Assembly: GCA_016191285.1 (NCBI GenBank)
Contig: JACPPA010000013.1
Coordinates: forward strand, 1 to 64,000
DNA: 64,000 bases
Direction: 5' to 3'
From: Gammaproteobacteria bacterium
GTDB lineage: Bacteria > Pseudomonadota > Gammaproteobacteria > Ga0077536
Every line of letters begins with the position of its first letter. Positions within the stretch are counted from its first letter, which is position 1. This document shows, in pieces, positions 35,496-43,478 of the stretch. The position numbers and the translations under genes were made by a program. A model generated the notes under the pieces. It searched no databases and was not told the origin of the DNA. It saw only the letters and a program-made list of their open reading frames with translations.

Positions 35496-36804
35496 ACTCT
35501 GCCAAGCGCTCGGCGGCCTGGCGTTAGCCGCGTGCTGTGTGTTCACCGTCGCAGCAGATCCTAGCTGGAAAACCGTCGATCAACTCACCGCCGAAGAACG
35601 CGCGCTCTTTGATCCCAGCACCTCGAAGCCGCGCGACAGCAAGTATGCGTACCTACCCGCCGAGCCGTACCCGTTTAAAGCGCCGTTTACGGCCGAAGAA
35701 ATGGGCTTTCGCTCGGCTGAATTCGTGCATATTTCGCGCTGGCCGTATTCATTAGTGGATGTGTTCGGCGTCATCACCAGTTCCGGCTATATCAACCAAG
35801 GCGTCTCGGTCGGTTACGTCACGCAATCCGCAGCGCCCGGGCTCGACGGCTACATGCGCGGCTTGAACGTCGGCGATGTGCATTCAAGGTGGATGCTGTT
35901 CAGCACCTTTCCGCCGGAAGCGGAAGCCGAACAACAGCTTTGGATCCTGTATCGCACCGATCAGAAATTCAGCACTAAGATGGATTTCTTCATCTATTCG
36001 CCACAGTTGCGGCGAGTACGTCGGCAACCGCAACCGCGCCGCGATCAACGCTTCCCCGACAATGCGCAAACGTTCGATGACGTGATCGGACGCGATCCGT
36101 GGGAAATGGATTGGACGCTGCTCGGCACCGACGTCATTCACGAAACCGTGCGTTTCCCCAATACACGTCAGCACATCACGCTGAACGAGCCACCGAAAGG
36201 CTACGTTGAGTATGCCACCTCGGCCATCAAGCCCATGGGCGAGCAGTATCCGTTCTATACCGCGGACGGTGGTGTCGATTGTTGGGTGCTGAAGGCCGAA
36301 GTCAAATCCGACTGGTTGCCGGGCTATAACGAGAAGACACTGATATTCTGGGTCGATAAACATAACTTCTATCCGCTACGGACGGAAAAATATGATCACA
36401 AGGGCGAATTAATCATGGTTGAAGTGCGTAACACCAAACTGCAAAACCCGGCGCGTGGCGAGTTTGGCTACGCGGCGTTGATGACGACGTATTGGGATTT
36501 ACCGCACGACATCATCAGCTACAGCATGCACGATGCGCATAATCCGCATTCGTGGACGGCCGAGCAGACCGAGATGATCTTCACGCCCGAATTCATGCGT
36601 CGCGAGTGGCTGTATGAACCGAATAAATCGCAGGCGCTGATTCGTGAGCCGGATCAATACTTCATGCGTCCGCTGCTGTATCGCGATAAGTTTCCCGCCG
36701 TTCGTAAAATCGTGATCGCGCCGGAACTCGAAGCGCGTATTCAAGCGCAAGAAGCCGCGGGTCACTTAATCTTTGAGACCGGCACCGCCACCGCCAAGCA
36801 ATGA
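35485..36804 (+). CDS. DUF1329 family outer-membrane lipid-handling protein
   Basis: A 439-residue protein is read from ATG 35485, inside the last codons of the DUF1302 gene; a further in-frame start upstream lacks a signal peptide. The signal peptide covers about 1-24 (VAA). DUF1329 features include RRVRRQPQPRRDQRFP, FDDVIGRDPWEMDW, and the second half WVDKHNFYPLRTEKYDHKG, a LolA/LolB-like half-barrel. It is the obligate neighbour of DUF1302 proteins, and the overlap implies translational coupling. The natural cargo is unknown. The gene is followed by a lipoprotein gene. Confidence 0.8.
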   Translation: MNSKLCQALGGLALAACCVFTVAADPSWKTVDQLTAEERALFDPSTSKPRDSKYAYLPAEPYPFKAPFTAEEMGFRSAEFVHISRWPYSLVDVFGVITSSGYINQGVSVGYVTQSAAPGLDGYMRGLNVGDVHSRWMLFSTFPPEAEAEQQLWILYRTDQKFSTKMDFFIYSPQLRRVRRQPQPRRDQRFPDNAQTFDDVIGRDPWEMDWTLLGTDVIHETVRFPNTRQHITLNEPPKGYVEYATSAIKPMGEQYPFYTADGGVDCWVLKAEVKSDWLPGYNEKTLIFWVDKHNFYPLRTEKYDHKGELIMVEVRNTKLQNPARGEFGYAALMTTYWDLPHDIISYSMHDAHNPHSWTAEQTEMIFTPEFMRREWLYEPNKSQALIREPDQYFMRPLLYRDKFPAVRKIVIAPELEARIQAQEAAGHLIFETGTATAKQ

Positions 36805-36826
36805 ACGGCAGCACGCGACCCTAATC

Positions 36827-37798
36827 GTGCGACGGCGCTTGCCAGTGACGACGCTGGCGCGGGCCGCGCGTTGCTGTGGCCTGATCACGATGCTCGCGTT
36901 GGGAAGTGCGTGCGGTAAGCAAACCGCGCTGTCGATCGATGGCGCGCCCGCGGGACCCTATCGTCTCAACCTTGCGCTAACGCCGCCCGCACCAGGCCCT
37001 GGCGACGAAGCAACACTTACCTTTCATCTCAGCCACACCGCGACCGGCGAACCCCTGCACGACCTGCAAGTGGTTCACGAACGCGTGCTGCACACGTTTA
37101 TTGTCGCGCGCGATTTCAGCAGTTTTGCGCACATTCACCACGAGGATTTCCAGGCGTTGACCACGGTTGATCTCGCCGCCGCCACTTTGCATTTTCCGTA
37201 TCGATTCCCGCATGTGGGCCATTATCGGATCGTGAGCGAATTCGTGTATCGCGATCGCACGTGGATCAAGCAATTTGAATTGACCGTTGGCAATCCGCGT
37301 GACGCCGATGCCGTAAAAATAGATCTCAGGCGCGAACAAACCGTAGGACCCTATCGCGCGCGCTTGGCGGTATCGCCCGCGTCACCCGTCGCCGGCGCGG
37401 AGACCCAACTCATTCTCGAACTCGCGCGTGACGGACAACCCGTCACCGATCTAGCGCTCTTGCTCGGCACCGAGGCGCACGTCGCCTTGTGGCGGATCGA
37501 TGGCGAACACTTCGGACACACTCACAGCTACACGCCCGAGATGGCGGCGATGATGGCGGCGATGCACGGGCACGCGATGAATGCACAGGAAGCGGCCGAC
37601 ATGATGCTGAAGATGATGTCGGGACCACCGACACTTAATTTTCCCGGGCCGCGCGTGCCGGTGCGCTACACGTTTCCAACGTCCGGGGTTTACGCCGTGT
37701 TCATGCAAGTCGCACCGCGCGGTGAGCCGCGCGTGTTCGGCTTCATGCTCGAAGTGAAAGACATGGCGTCGTCCGCCGCTGCGCCGGCTGCGCGATGA
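36827..37798 (+). CDS. His/Met-rich lipoprotein with two Ig-like repeats
   Basis: A 324-residue protein is read from GTG 36827; a TTG at 36773 inside the preceding gene is an in-frame alternative. A basic N-terminus and hydrophobic stretch lead to the lipobox MLALGSACGK. Two similar beta-sandwich domains follow, each with GPYRxxLxxxPxxPxxGxExxLxxxL (about 50-160 and 180-305), resembling YtkA-like or periplasmic metal-binding folds. The second contains a metal-ligand-rich insert, FGHTHSYTPEMAAMMAAMHG then HAMNAQEAADMMLKMM. That suggests copper binding. It overlaps the next gene by ATGA. Confidence 0.6.
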   Translation: MRRRLPVTTLARAARCCGLITMLALGSACGKQTALSIDGAPAGPYRLNLALTPPAPGPGDEATLTFHLSHTATGEPLHDLQVVHERVLHTFIVARDFSSFAHIHHEDFQALTTVDLAAATLHFPYRFPHVGHYRIVSEFVYRDRTWIKQFELTVGNPRDADAVKIDLRREQTVGPYRARLAVSPASPVAGAETQLILELARDGQPVTDLALLLGTEAHVALWRIDGEHFGHTHSYTPEMAAMMAAMHGHAMNAQEAADMMLKMMSGPPTLNFPGPRVPVRYTFPTSGVYAVFMQVAPRGEPRVFGFMLEVKDMASSAAAPAAR

Positions 37799-38397
37799 GC
37801 AGGCGCGGGATCCTCGCGCTATGCTGTCTGCTGTATTCGACTAACGACTACGCGGGCCACGGCATGCTGAATGCGTTCGCCGGCATTCCCTGGTTACCAC
37901 CCGCCGGCATTACGCCCGACAGCGCCCTGTACCGCTTCGAGCGCTGGCGCGAACAAGCTATCTGGCAGTTCACCAGACCTCTCGCCGCGCGCGTGACGCT
38001 CGATCTTGATTTTGCGCGCGAACGGCTCGCTGAAGCCGAAGCCATGGTCCGTCGCGGCAACACTCAGGCGATGGCAATCGCTGTCGTGGACTACCGCGCG
38101 AGCATCGAGCGCGCGACGCACAGTGTGTTCGCAGCCGCGGCCGATGCCCAACCGCCGCTGCTTGCAATGACCGTCAATGCCTTGCTCGAACATCAGTACA
38201 TCATCGCGACGGATTATCAGGACCTGCCACGTCAGTCACGAATCGCACTAGCCGAGATCATCGCCATCGCGTCGACGAACTACACCGCGCTGACCGAACA
38301 TCTGCCACGGCGGAGCAAGGAGATCTTGTTCTTCAAAGAAGAAGAAGTTCGCTGGTCGTGGGAGATGGCCCTCGCCGCCGACGCGCAAGGCTTGTAG
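37795..38397 (+). CDS. DUF5667-like secreted protein
   Basis: This 200-residue protein is coupled to the lipoprotein gene by a 4-bp overlap. A short hydrophobic N-terminus (GILALCCLLYS) may be a signal. The core PDSALYRFERWREQAIWQFT, RVTLDLDFARERLAEAEAMV, then helices with YRASIERA, resembles DUF5667, a helical family of extracytoplasmic proteins often beside sigma factors. A pair of helices continues to the end. No catalytic residue is apparent. It is the last gene of the 33.9-38.4 kb unit. Confidence 0.6.
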   Translation: MSRRGILALCCLLYSTNDYAGHGMLNAFAGIPWLPPAGITPDSALYRFERWREQAIWQFTRPLAARVTLDLDFARERLAEAEAMVRRGNTQAMAIAVVDYRASIERATHSVFAAAADAQPPLLAMTVNALLEHQYIIATDYQDLPRQSRIALAEIIAIASTNYTALTEHLPRRSKEILFFKEEEVRWSWEMALAADAQGL

Positions 38398-38487
38398 AGT
38401 TGATGTGAATTTTTGAGGATGCGCGACATCTCAGTCCAGTACCCTAGCCCTACCGCGCGGGGAGAAAGATTAACGCTGCGTCATAGT

Positions 38488-38610
38488 CTCCCCCTCACCC
38501 TCACCCTAGCCCTCTCCCGCAAGGAGAGAGGGGACGGGACGGGATGGTCGACACAACGTCGAACGACACGCTCCCTCTCCCCTTGCGGAAGAGGGCCGGG
38601 GTGAGGGGTG
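38488..38610. repeat. Inverted pair of REP-like hairpins
   Basis: CTCACCCTAGCCCTCTCCCG...GGGAGAGGGG-like and CTCCCTCTCCCCTTGCGGAA...GGGTGAGGGG elements face each other about 50 bp apart. They fill the space 38398-38681, which otherwise shows no gene. Confidence 0.75.
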
Positions 38611-38681
38611 AGTTTCCTTTATTGCGTTCTTAACTAAATGTATCAAATAAAAGTCACTCCAGATTCGTCGCAGAGCCCACC

Positions 38682-39899
38682 ATGAGCGGCGCACTCGACG
38701 GCGTAAGGATCATCGATCTCACCACCGTATTGATGGGCCCCTTCGCCACGCAAACCCTCGGCGACCTGGGTGCGAATGTCATCAAAGTCGAGCCACCGCT
38801 TGGCGACGGCACGCGCAAGATCGGACCGATGCGAAATCCTGGCATGGGGGCGGCTTTTCTGCATGTAAATCGCAATAAGCGCAGCCTGGTACTGGACCTC
38901 AAACGCCCCGCAGGCCATGCGGCGTTGTTGCGTCTCATCGAGGGCGCGGACGTTCTGATTTATAACGTGCGGCCGCAAGCCATGGCGCGTCTTAGGCTCA
39001 CATGGAGGACCTTGTCGGCGCTTAACCCACGGCTTATTTATGTCGGTGTCTTCGGCTATGCCCAGTCGGGACCGTATGCGGCGAAACCGGCGTACGACGA
39101 TTTGATCCAAGGTGCGATTGGGTTGCCGTCGATGATCGCGACAGTCGGCGATGGCGTGCCGCGTTATGTGCCGGTGGCGATCATCGATCGCACGGTTGGC
39201 CTCGCCGCTGCGAATGCCGTGACGGCTGCGCTTTATCGTCGCGAGAAAACCGGCGTCGGCCAGGCGGTGGATGTGCCAATGTTCGAAACCATGGTGCCGT
39301 ACGTGCTGGGCGAACACCTCGGCGGGCGCACCTTCGAGCCGAGTCTGGGGCCGAGTGGTTATCCGCGCATGTTGGCGCGCGATCGCACACCATTCGCCAC
39401 TCGCGATGGTTATCTCTGTACGTTGATTTACACCGATCGCCACTGGCGTGATTTCTTCGCGATGCTAGGCGATGCCGCACGCTTCACGTCTGATCCACGA
39501 CTGCGCGATCTGGAGACGCGCACGCGCCACATCGAGGCCCTCTATGCCGAGGTCGCGGAGATTCTGAAAACACGTACCACCGCCGAATGGCTGGAACGCT
39601 TCGATGCCGCGGATCTCCCCGCGATGACGCTCAACACGCTTGAGTCGCTCCCCGCGGATCCGCATCTCACTGCCAGCGGTTATTTTCAACTTAGCGAACA
39701 TCCAAGCGAAGGACCGATCTGGCAAATGAATCCAGCTTCAACTTGGTCGGAGTCGCCAACTGCGATTAGGCGTGGCGCGCCGCGCCTGGGTGAACACAGC
39801 GCGGAAGTCCTCGCCGAAATCGGCTATTCGGCTGCTGCTATCGCCGAGTTAGTCGCGTGCGGCGCGACACGTCTCGATCAGTCCGCGACGTCGGTTTAA
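38682..39899 (+). CDS. Family III CoA-transferase (CaiB/BaiF)
   Basis: This 405-residue protein begins with the family start LDGVRIIDLTTVLMGPFATQ TLGDLG, then ANVIKVEPP and HVNRNKRSLVLDLK. The catalytic aspartate, which forms an acyl anhydride and enzyme-CoA thioester, lies in PAYDDLIQGAIGL. A C-terminal helical part with LNTLESLPADPHL closes the interlocked dimer fold. Substrates in the family range from formyl- and succinyl-CoA to carnitine and bile acids, and none can be chosen here. The following small monooxygenase gene, 46 bp away, may be co-transcribed. Confidence 0.88.
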   Translation: MSGALDGVRIIDLTTVLMGPFATQTLGDLGANVIKVEPPLGDGTRKIGPMRNPGMGAAFLHVNRNKRSLVLDLKRPAGHAALLRLIEGADVLIYNVRPQAMARLRLTWRTLSALNPRLIYVGVFGYAQSGPYAAKPAYDDLIQGAIGLPSMIATVGDGVPRYVPVAIIDRTVGLAAANAVTAALYRREKTGVGQAVDVPMFETMVPYVLGEHLGGRTFEPSLGPSGYPRMLARDRTPFATRDGYLCTLIYTDRHWRDFFAMLGDAARFTSDPRLRDLETRTRHIEALYAEVAEILKTRTTAEWLERFDAADLPAMTLNTLESLPADPHLTASGYFQLSEHPSEGPIWQMNPASTWSESPTAIRRGAPRLGEHSAEVLAEIGYSAAAIAELVACGATRLDQSATSV

Positions 39900-39945
39900 C
39901 AACACCCACTACAACCACCGTAACTTCGAGAATCAGGAGAACACA

Positions 39946-40248
39946 ATGCTCATCGTCCACGTCTGCGCCGAAATCGCCCCAGAATTTCTTGTCGACTTAC
40001 GCGACGTCGTCAGCGCGATGGTCGCGGCCACCACCGCCGAGCCAGGCTGCATTACGTATGCCTTCACGTTCGATATGTTGACGCCGGGTTTGATGCGCAT
40101 TGTTGAAGTGTGGCACGACCAGGCCGCGCTCGATGCCCATTTCAAGACGCCGCACATGGCGGAATTTCAAGCGGCAATCCGCGGCAAGCTCCGAATCGTG
40201 AGCGGCGAGAAATATTTGACTGACGGACCGCGTCCGCTGCGCGAATAA
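39946..40248 (+). CDS. Antibiotic biosynthesis monooxygenase (ABM) domain protein
   Basis: This 100-residue protein has an AGGAG ribosome site. It is a ferredoxin-like ABM fold with VHVCAEIAPEFLVDLRD, AEPGCITYAFTFDM and IVEVWHDQAALDAHFKTPHM. The E-x-x-x-x-x-x-L-x-x-H-x-x-x-x-H-x-x motif is typical of quinol monooxygenases such as YgiN. These cofactor-free dimers oxidise quinols or related phenolics, or remove reactive quinones. The adjacent CoA-transferase gene is the only context. Confidence 0.85.
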   Translation: MLIVHVCAEIAPEFLVDLRDVVSAMVAATTAEPGCITYAFTFDMLTPGLMRIVEVWHDQAALDAHFKTPHMAEFQAAIRGKLRIVSGEKYLTDGPRPLRE

Positions 40249-40278
40249 ATTTTTCGCCCGATAGGCTTAGCGCGTAGC

Positions 40279-40312
40279 TCGTAGGCTGGGATGGGGAACG
40301 AACCCCAGCATC
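40279..40312. repeat. Dispersed repeat (GTAGGCTGGG...GAACCCCAGC)
   Basis: An imperfect hairpin of the family seen as TTGGGGTTCGCTTCGCTCAC at 43411 and in variants at 42431 and 59972. It lies before the first toxin-antitoxin module. Confidence 0.5.
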
Positions 40313-40434
40313 GCCAGTCACCACCCTGCCTACGCCCGCTACTGTGGTTCGCTCCGTTCACCGCAACCTGTCGGACTAATATTTTGGTTGCGTTGTCTTG
40401 GCTCTATCGGACTAACTGGACTAATGTCGCTCGC

Positions 40435-40668
40435 ATGAAGGCAGTCAACATCCACGAGGCGAAAACGGGTCTATCACGTCTACTCGCCGAGGTTGAGAAA
40501 AGCGGCAAGCGGTTCGTGATTTGCCGGAACGGCGAACCGATAGCCGATCTCATCCTGCACCAAGTCGATGTATCGATGGCGGCGGATAAGCACCTGGGCG
40601 CCATTAAAATCAAATACGATCCGAGCGAAGAAGCCGACGACACCGATTGGCCCCTCAACCTACGGTGA
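40435..40668 (+). CDS. Phd/YefM-type antitoxin
   Basis: This 77-residue protein, read from ATG 40435, starts MKAVNIHEAKTGLSRLLAEV and continues SGKRFVICRNGEPIADLIL, the DNA-binding domain of Phd/YefM antitoxins. The acidic tail (DPSEEADDTDWPLNLR) would wrap the toxin. Antitoxin dimers repress their own promoter and neutralise the partner RNase. The PIN toxin gene starts 22 bp before its stop. A longer in-frame upstream extension lacks family similarity. Confidence 0.88.
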   Translation: MKAVNIHEAKTGLSRLLAEVEKSGKRFVICRNGEPIADLILHQVDVSMAADKHLGAIKIKYDPSEEADDTDWPLNLR

Positions 40669-41042
40669 TTCTTGATACCTGTGCGTTGCCGTTCCTCGCC
40701 AGCGGTGATCGACGATTGTCGAAGCGCGTTCGGCAACAACTGTCCGCCGCGCCATTGCGCCGGTTCTGCGCCATTAGCAGTTTCGAAATTGCGCTGAAAT
40801 GGCAGCAAGGAAAGCTTGAACTGCCGGTGCCACCATCAGAGTGGGTGAGTGAAATGATAGGCCGTTATATGTTGACCGAAATTCCGCTCGACTCAACCCC
40901 GTATGTCGCTGCGGCGCAACTGCCACCGCACCATCGGGATCCATTCGACCGTTTCATTATCGCGACCGCTCTTCAGTTACGCGCTCCTGTTGTCGCCATA
41001 GATCCAAAATTTGTTCCATACGGTGTCGAAGTAGTGAATTAA
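40647..41042 (+). CDS. VapC-like PIN-domain toxin
   Basis: A 131-residue protein is read from TTG 40647, overlapping the antitoxin end. The PIN acidic residues are present: VILDTCALPFL (first Asp), ISSFEIALKW (Glu), and HHRDPFDRFIIATAL (two Asp). This is the YhcS/Sll0205-like subgroup with R-D-P-F-D-R. PIN toxins cleave tRNA or rRNA when the antitoxin is lost. All catalytic residues are intact, so it is probably active. Confidence 0.88.
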   Translation: MAPQPTVILDTCALPFLASGDRRLSKRVRQQLSAAPLRRFCAISSFEIALKWQQGKLELPVPPSEWVSEMIGRYMLTEIPLDSTPYVAAAQLPPHHRDPFDRFIIATALQLRAPVVAIDPKFVPYGVEVVN

Positions 41043-41107
41043 ACGAGTGCAATTAGCTAAATAACCGAGCCTAAATGCTGACTAGGTGTAGAAAACGTCC
41101 TCGCGAA

Positions 41108-41156
41108 GACGTCATCCCGGGCGGAGCGGCGCTAGCCGCGTAGACCCGGGATCCAG
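41108..41156. repeat. REP-like hairpin (TCATCCCGGG...CCCGGGATCCAG)
   Basis: The hairpin is related to the GCCGGAATGACG family. It lies in the gene-free stretch 41043-41401, where nothing else is recognisable apart from AT-richer sequence before the next antitoxin. Confidence 0.6.
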
Positions 41157-41401
41157 ACCTGTCAGAGTGTCAGAGTCGCTGCTCGCACTGACTAGCTCCA
41201 TTGTTGAACTCAAATTCAGTAACCCTGCGCTCCGATCTTGCGGCTTGCGAGCCTGCACTGTCGCGAAAGAAAGGAGCAGAAGTAGTGTCGCATCGGACCT
41301 TCGGCGTAGAACGAAATAAGTAAGCTGTCCCCGACATACATTGCGCCGACATTTCCCGATGACTACAATGCCTGCATTGCAATCACTCAACAGGTGCTCT
41401 G

Positions 41402-41647
41402 ATGGCCAACCTCACTATCCGCAATATCGATGAGGAATTGAAGACGAGTTTGCGCGTGCGTGCCGCGCGCAATGGTTGCTCGATGGAGCAGGAAGTGCGA
41501 GAGATCTTGCGCCGGGCAGTGCTTCCCCCAGTCGCCGATTCAAGCTTTGTCGAACGCATCCGTGCGCGCTTCGTCGATCTAAAAGTCGACGCATTACCGA
41601 TTCCGAAGCGTCGACCGGCGCGTGTTCCACGCGCACCTGCAAGATAA
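41402..41647 (+). CDS. FitA-type ribbon-helix-helix antitoxin
   Basis: This 81-residue protein begins MANLTIRNIDEELKTSLRVR and continues AARNGCSMEQEVREIL. This is the FitA/Arc-like ribbon-helix-helix domain with the R-A-A-x-x-G-x-S-M-E-x-E-V-R signature. The remainder is a basic and proline-rich tail that should bind the toxin. The stop codon shares one base with the toxin start (TAATG). It forms a FitAB (VapBC-like) module. Confidence 0.88.
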   Translation: MANLTIRNIDEELKTSLRVRAARNGCSMEQEVREILRRAVLPPVADSSFVERIRARFVDLKVDALPIPKRRPARVPRAPAR

Positions 41648-42078
41648 TGGTTGCGGGGTACCTCCTCGACACGAATGTCCTTTCGGAGTTTATGCGCCCG
41701 ACGCCAGAACCCCGTGTGTTGCGATGGTTTGAAGCGCAGCAAGGATTGAAGTTTCTTACCACTGCCGTTACCCGCGCCGAACTTCTGCTTGGAGTCGCAT
41801 TACTTCCACCGGGGAAACGCCGGGATCGGATCGCGCTCGCCATCGAGCAAACTTTCGAAGAAGATTTTGCTGGCAACTGCCTGCCATTTGATACCGCTGC
41901 CGCCGGCGAGTACGCAATACTGGTCGCCGCGCGCGTCCGGGCGGGCAAACCGATTTCGACCGAAGACGCGCAGATCGCCGCGATTGCGCTGACCAATGGC
42001 CTGACTTTGGTCACGCGTAATCACAAGGACTTCGTCGCGATTGCCGGGTTGGCGTTAGTCGATCCTTGGACGGAATAA
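41647..42078 (+). CDS. FitB-type PIN-domain toxin
   Basis: A 143-residue protein is read from ATG 41647. The motif YLLDTNVLSEFMRP is the FitB start, TRAELLLGVALLP carries the conserved Glu, STEDAQIAAIA and LVTRNHKDF supply the third and fourth acidic residues, and LVDPW is the typical end. All metal ligands are present. It is an RNase toxin controlled by the preceding FitA. Longer upstream frames run through the antitoxin gene and are not credible. Confidence 0.9.
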   Translation: MVAGYLLDTNVLSEFMRPTPEPRVLRWFEAQQGLKFLTTAVTRAELLLGVALLPPGKRRDRIALAIEQTFEEDFAGNCLPFDTAAAGEYAILVAARVRAGKPISTEDAQIAAIALTNGLTLVTRNHKDFVAIAGLALVDPWTE

Positions 42079-42111
42079 GTCCTGAATAATCTACATACTC
42101 GAATCTCCGGC

Positions 42112-42393
42112 ACCGACTAAGAATCAGCTGTCCAAATTGGTGAAAGCCGCGATGGCTGGCGAAGACGTTGTGATCCCTAGCAACGGCACGCCCCTAGTGC
42201 GCTTGGTTCCTATCACAAACTCGCGCGGACTCCTCGCCTGGGGCAGATTGTGCAAGTATCGGGCGAGCATCGATGCGGCGTTTTCAATCTCGAAACACGC
42301 GAGACAGCGCTGGTCACTGCGGATGCGCGATATATGAAACCGGGTTTTACATTGGGCAATATTGTGAGTTTGGCCGATTGGGGTAACGCATAG
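42112..42393 (+). pseudogene. Fused relic of a Phd-PIN toxin-antitoxin module
   Basis: The first 170 bp are nearly identical to the antitoxin gene at 42561: KNQLSKLVKAAMAGEDVVIP, SNGTPLVRLVPIT, RGLLAWGRL. The upstream start is lost. The sequence then joins a PIN-toxin C-terminus in another frame: ETALVTADARYMKPGFTLGN, IVSLADWGNA, stop at 42391-42393. Most of the toxin gene is deleted. It looks like an old copy of the neighbouring module after an internal deletion. Confidence 0.75.
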
Positions 42394-42430
42394 GCGAAAT
42401 CCGCACCCGCACGATACTGCACTCGAACTG

Positions 42431-42464
42431 GCTGTTGGGGTTCGCACGGCTCACCCCAACCCGC
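42431..42464. repeat. Dispersed repeat (TTGGGGTTCG...CACCCCAAC)
   Basis: A hairpin of the same family as those at 40279, 43348-43440 and 59972. It lies between the decayed and the intact copies of the toxin-antitoxin module. Confidence 0.6.
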
Positions 42465-42560
42465 CGTGCTGTAGCCGGATGATGCGGGTTGATATTTTGG
42501 TTGGCCAGGCTGGCTAAGTGCGCTAGCATTCTGTTAGGTGTCCCTAGCGGTATTGCAGTC

Positions 42561-42800
42561 ATGCAGGTCAATATTCTTGAAGCCAAGAATCAGCTCTCCA
42601 AATTGGTGAAAGCCGCAACGGCTGGCGAGGACGTGGTGATCGCGAGCAACGGCACGCCCCTAGTGCGTTTGGTCCCCATCACAAACCCGCGCGGACTCCT
42701 CGCCTGGGGCAAGTTGCGCAAGTATCAGGCGAGCATCGATGCCGCGTTTTCGAGCGACGTTGAGCACGAAGTCGAACGTCTGCTGACGGGGCGTAAATGA
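42561..42800 (+). CDS. Phd/YefM-type antitoxin
   Basis: This 79-residue protein is read from ATG 42561. MQVNILEAKNQLSKLVKAAT, then GEDVVIASNGTPLVRLVPI, is the Phd/YefM DNA-binding fold, and the end DVEHEVERLLTGRK should bind the toxin. It overlaps the toxin gene by ATGA. The decayed paralogue lies 450 bp upstream. Confidence 0.88.
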   Translation: MQVNILEAKNQLSKLVKAATAGEDVVIASNGTPLVRLVPITNPRGLLAWGKLRKYQASIDAAFSSDVEHEVERLLTGRK

Positions 42801-43177
42801 AGTTATTGCTCGATACGCAAATCGCGTTGTGGTGGCTCACCGGCAGTAAACGACTGAAGCCGCGCGTGAAACGTCAGATTATGGAAGCTGCTTGTTATCT
42901 GTCCGTAGCCAGCCTCTGGGAAGTGGCGAATAAATTCCAAATCGGCAAGCTCCCAATTCCGCCAGAAACGTACCGACTTGAGATGCTCAATGCCGGGGTG
43001 ACCATGCTCCCTATTTTGGATACCCATGTATTGGCGCTCACCCAGAATGATCCGAATCATCGCGATCCTTTCGATAATCTCTTGTTGGCGGTGGCACGCG
43101 CTGAGCAATTGAAGTTGTTAACCTCCGACGCGCGGATGCTAGCGGTTGGTGCTGGCGTGACGTTAAATGCTGGTTAG
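42797..43177 (+). CDS. VapC-like PIN-domain toxin
   Basis: This 126-residue protein shows LLLDTQIALWWLTGSKRLKP (first Asp), VASLWEVANKFQIGKL (Glu) and NHRDPFDNLLLAVARAE with the C-terminal acidic pair, then LLTSDARMLAVGA. This is the Sll0205-like PIN subfamily with H-R-D-P-F-D. All catalytic positions are kept. It is the partner of the preceding Phd antitoxin. Confidence 0.9.
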   Translation: MKLLLDTQIALWWLTGSKRLKPRVKRQIMEAACYLSVASLWEVANKFQIGKLPIPPETYRLEMLNAGVTMLPILDTHVLALTQNDPNHRDPFDNLLLAVARAEQLKLLTSDARMLAVGAGVTLNAG

Positions 43178-43347
43178 GAAATTCTACGGGTAGCAGGTTG
43201 GTGGGTGCCGAAACCGGACCTTTTGCTCATTCGGAAGTGCACGTGGCGCCCGTCGCCTTGCCATTGCACGGTGCGCTCCACGACAACGTGTGACGATGTT
43301 CCCCCGCAAAGCCTACGCCGGTATCCCTGAGCCGGATGAATCACCCG

Positions 43348-43440
43348 TCGTAGGCTGAGGTGAGGCACGAACCCCAACGTTGCTCGACACCACCACGCAA
43401 GCGCCGGTTGTTGGGGTTCGCTTCGCTCACCCCAACCTAC
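43348..43440. repeat. Dispersed hairpin repeats (TTGGGGTTCGCTTCGCTCAC type)
   Basis: Two elements, GTAGGCTGAGGTGAGGCACG...CCCCAACG and GTTGTTGGGGTTCGCTTCGC...CCCAACCTAC, form inverted arrangements. The space 43178-43478 has no other recognisable content except the ribosome site of the next gene. Confidence 0.65.
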
Positions 43441-43478
43441 CGGTCCATCAACGCTGATCGATCCTGGGCAGGAAGTTA

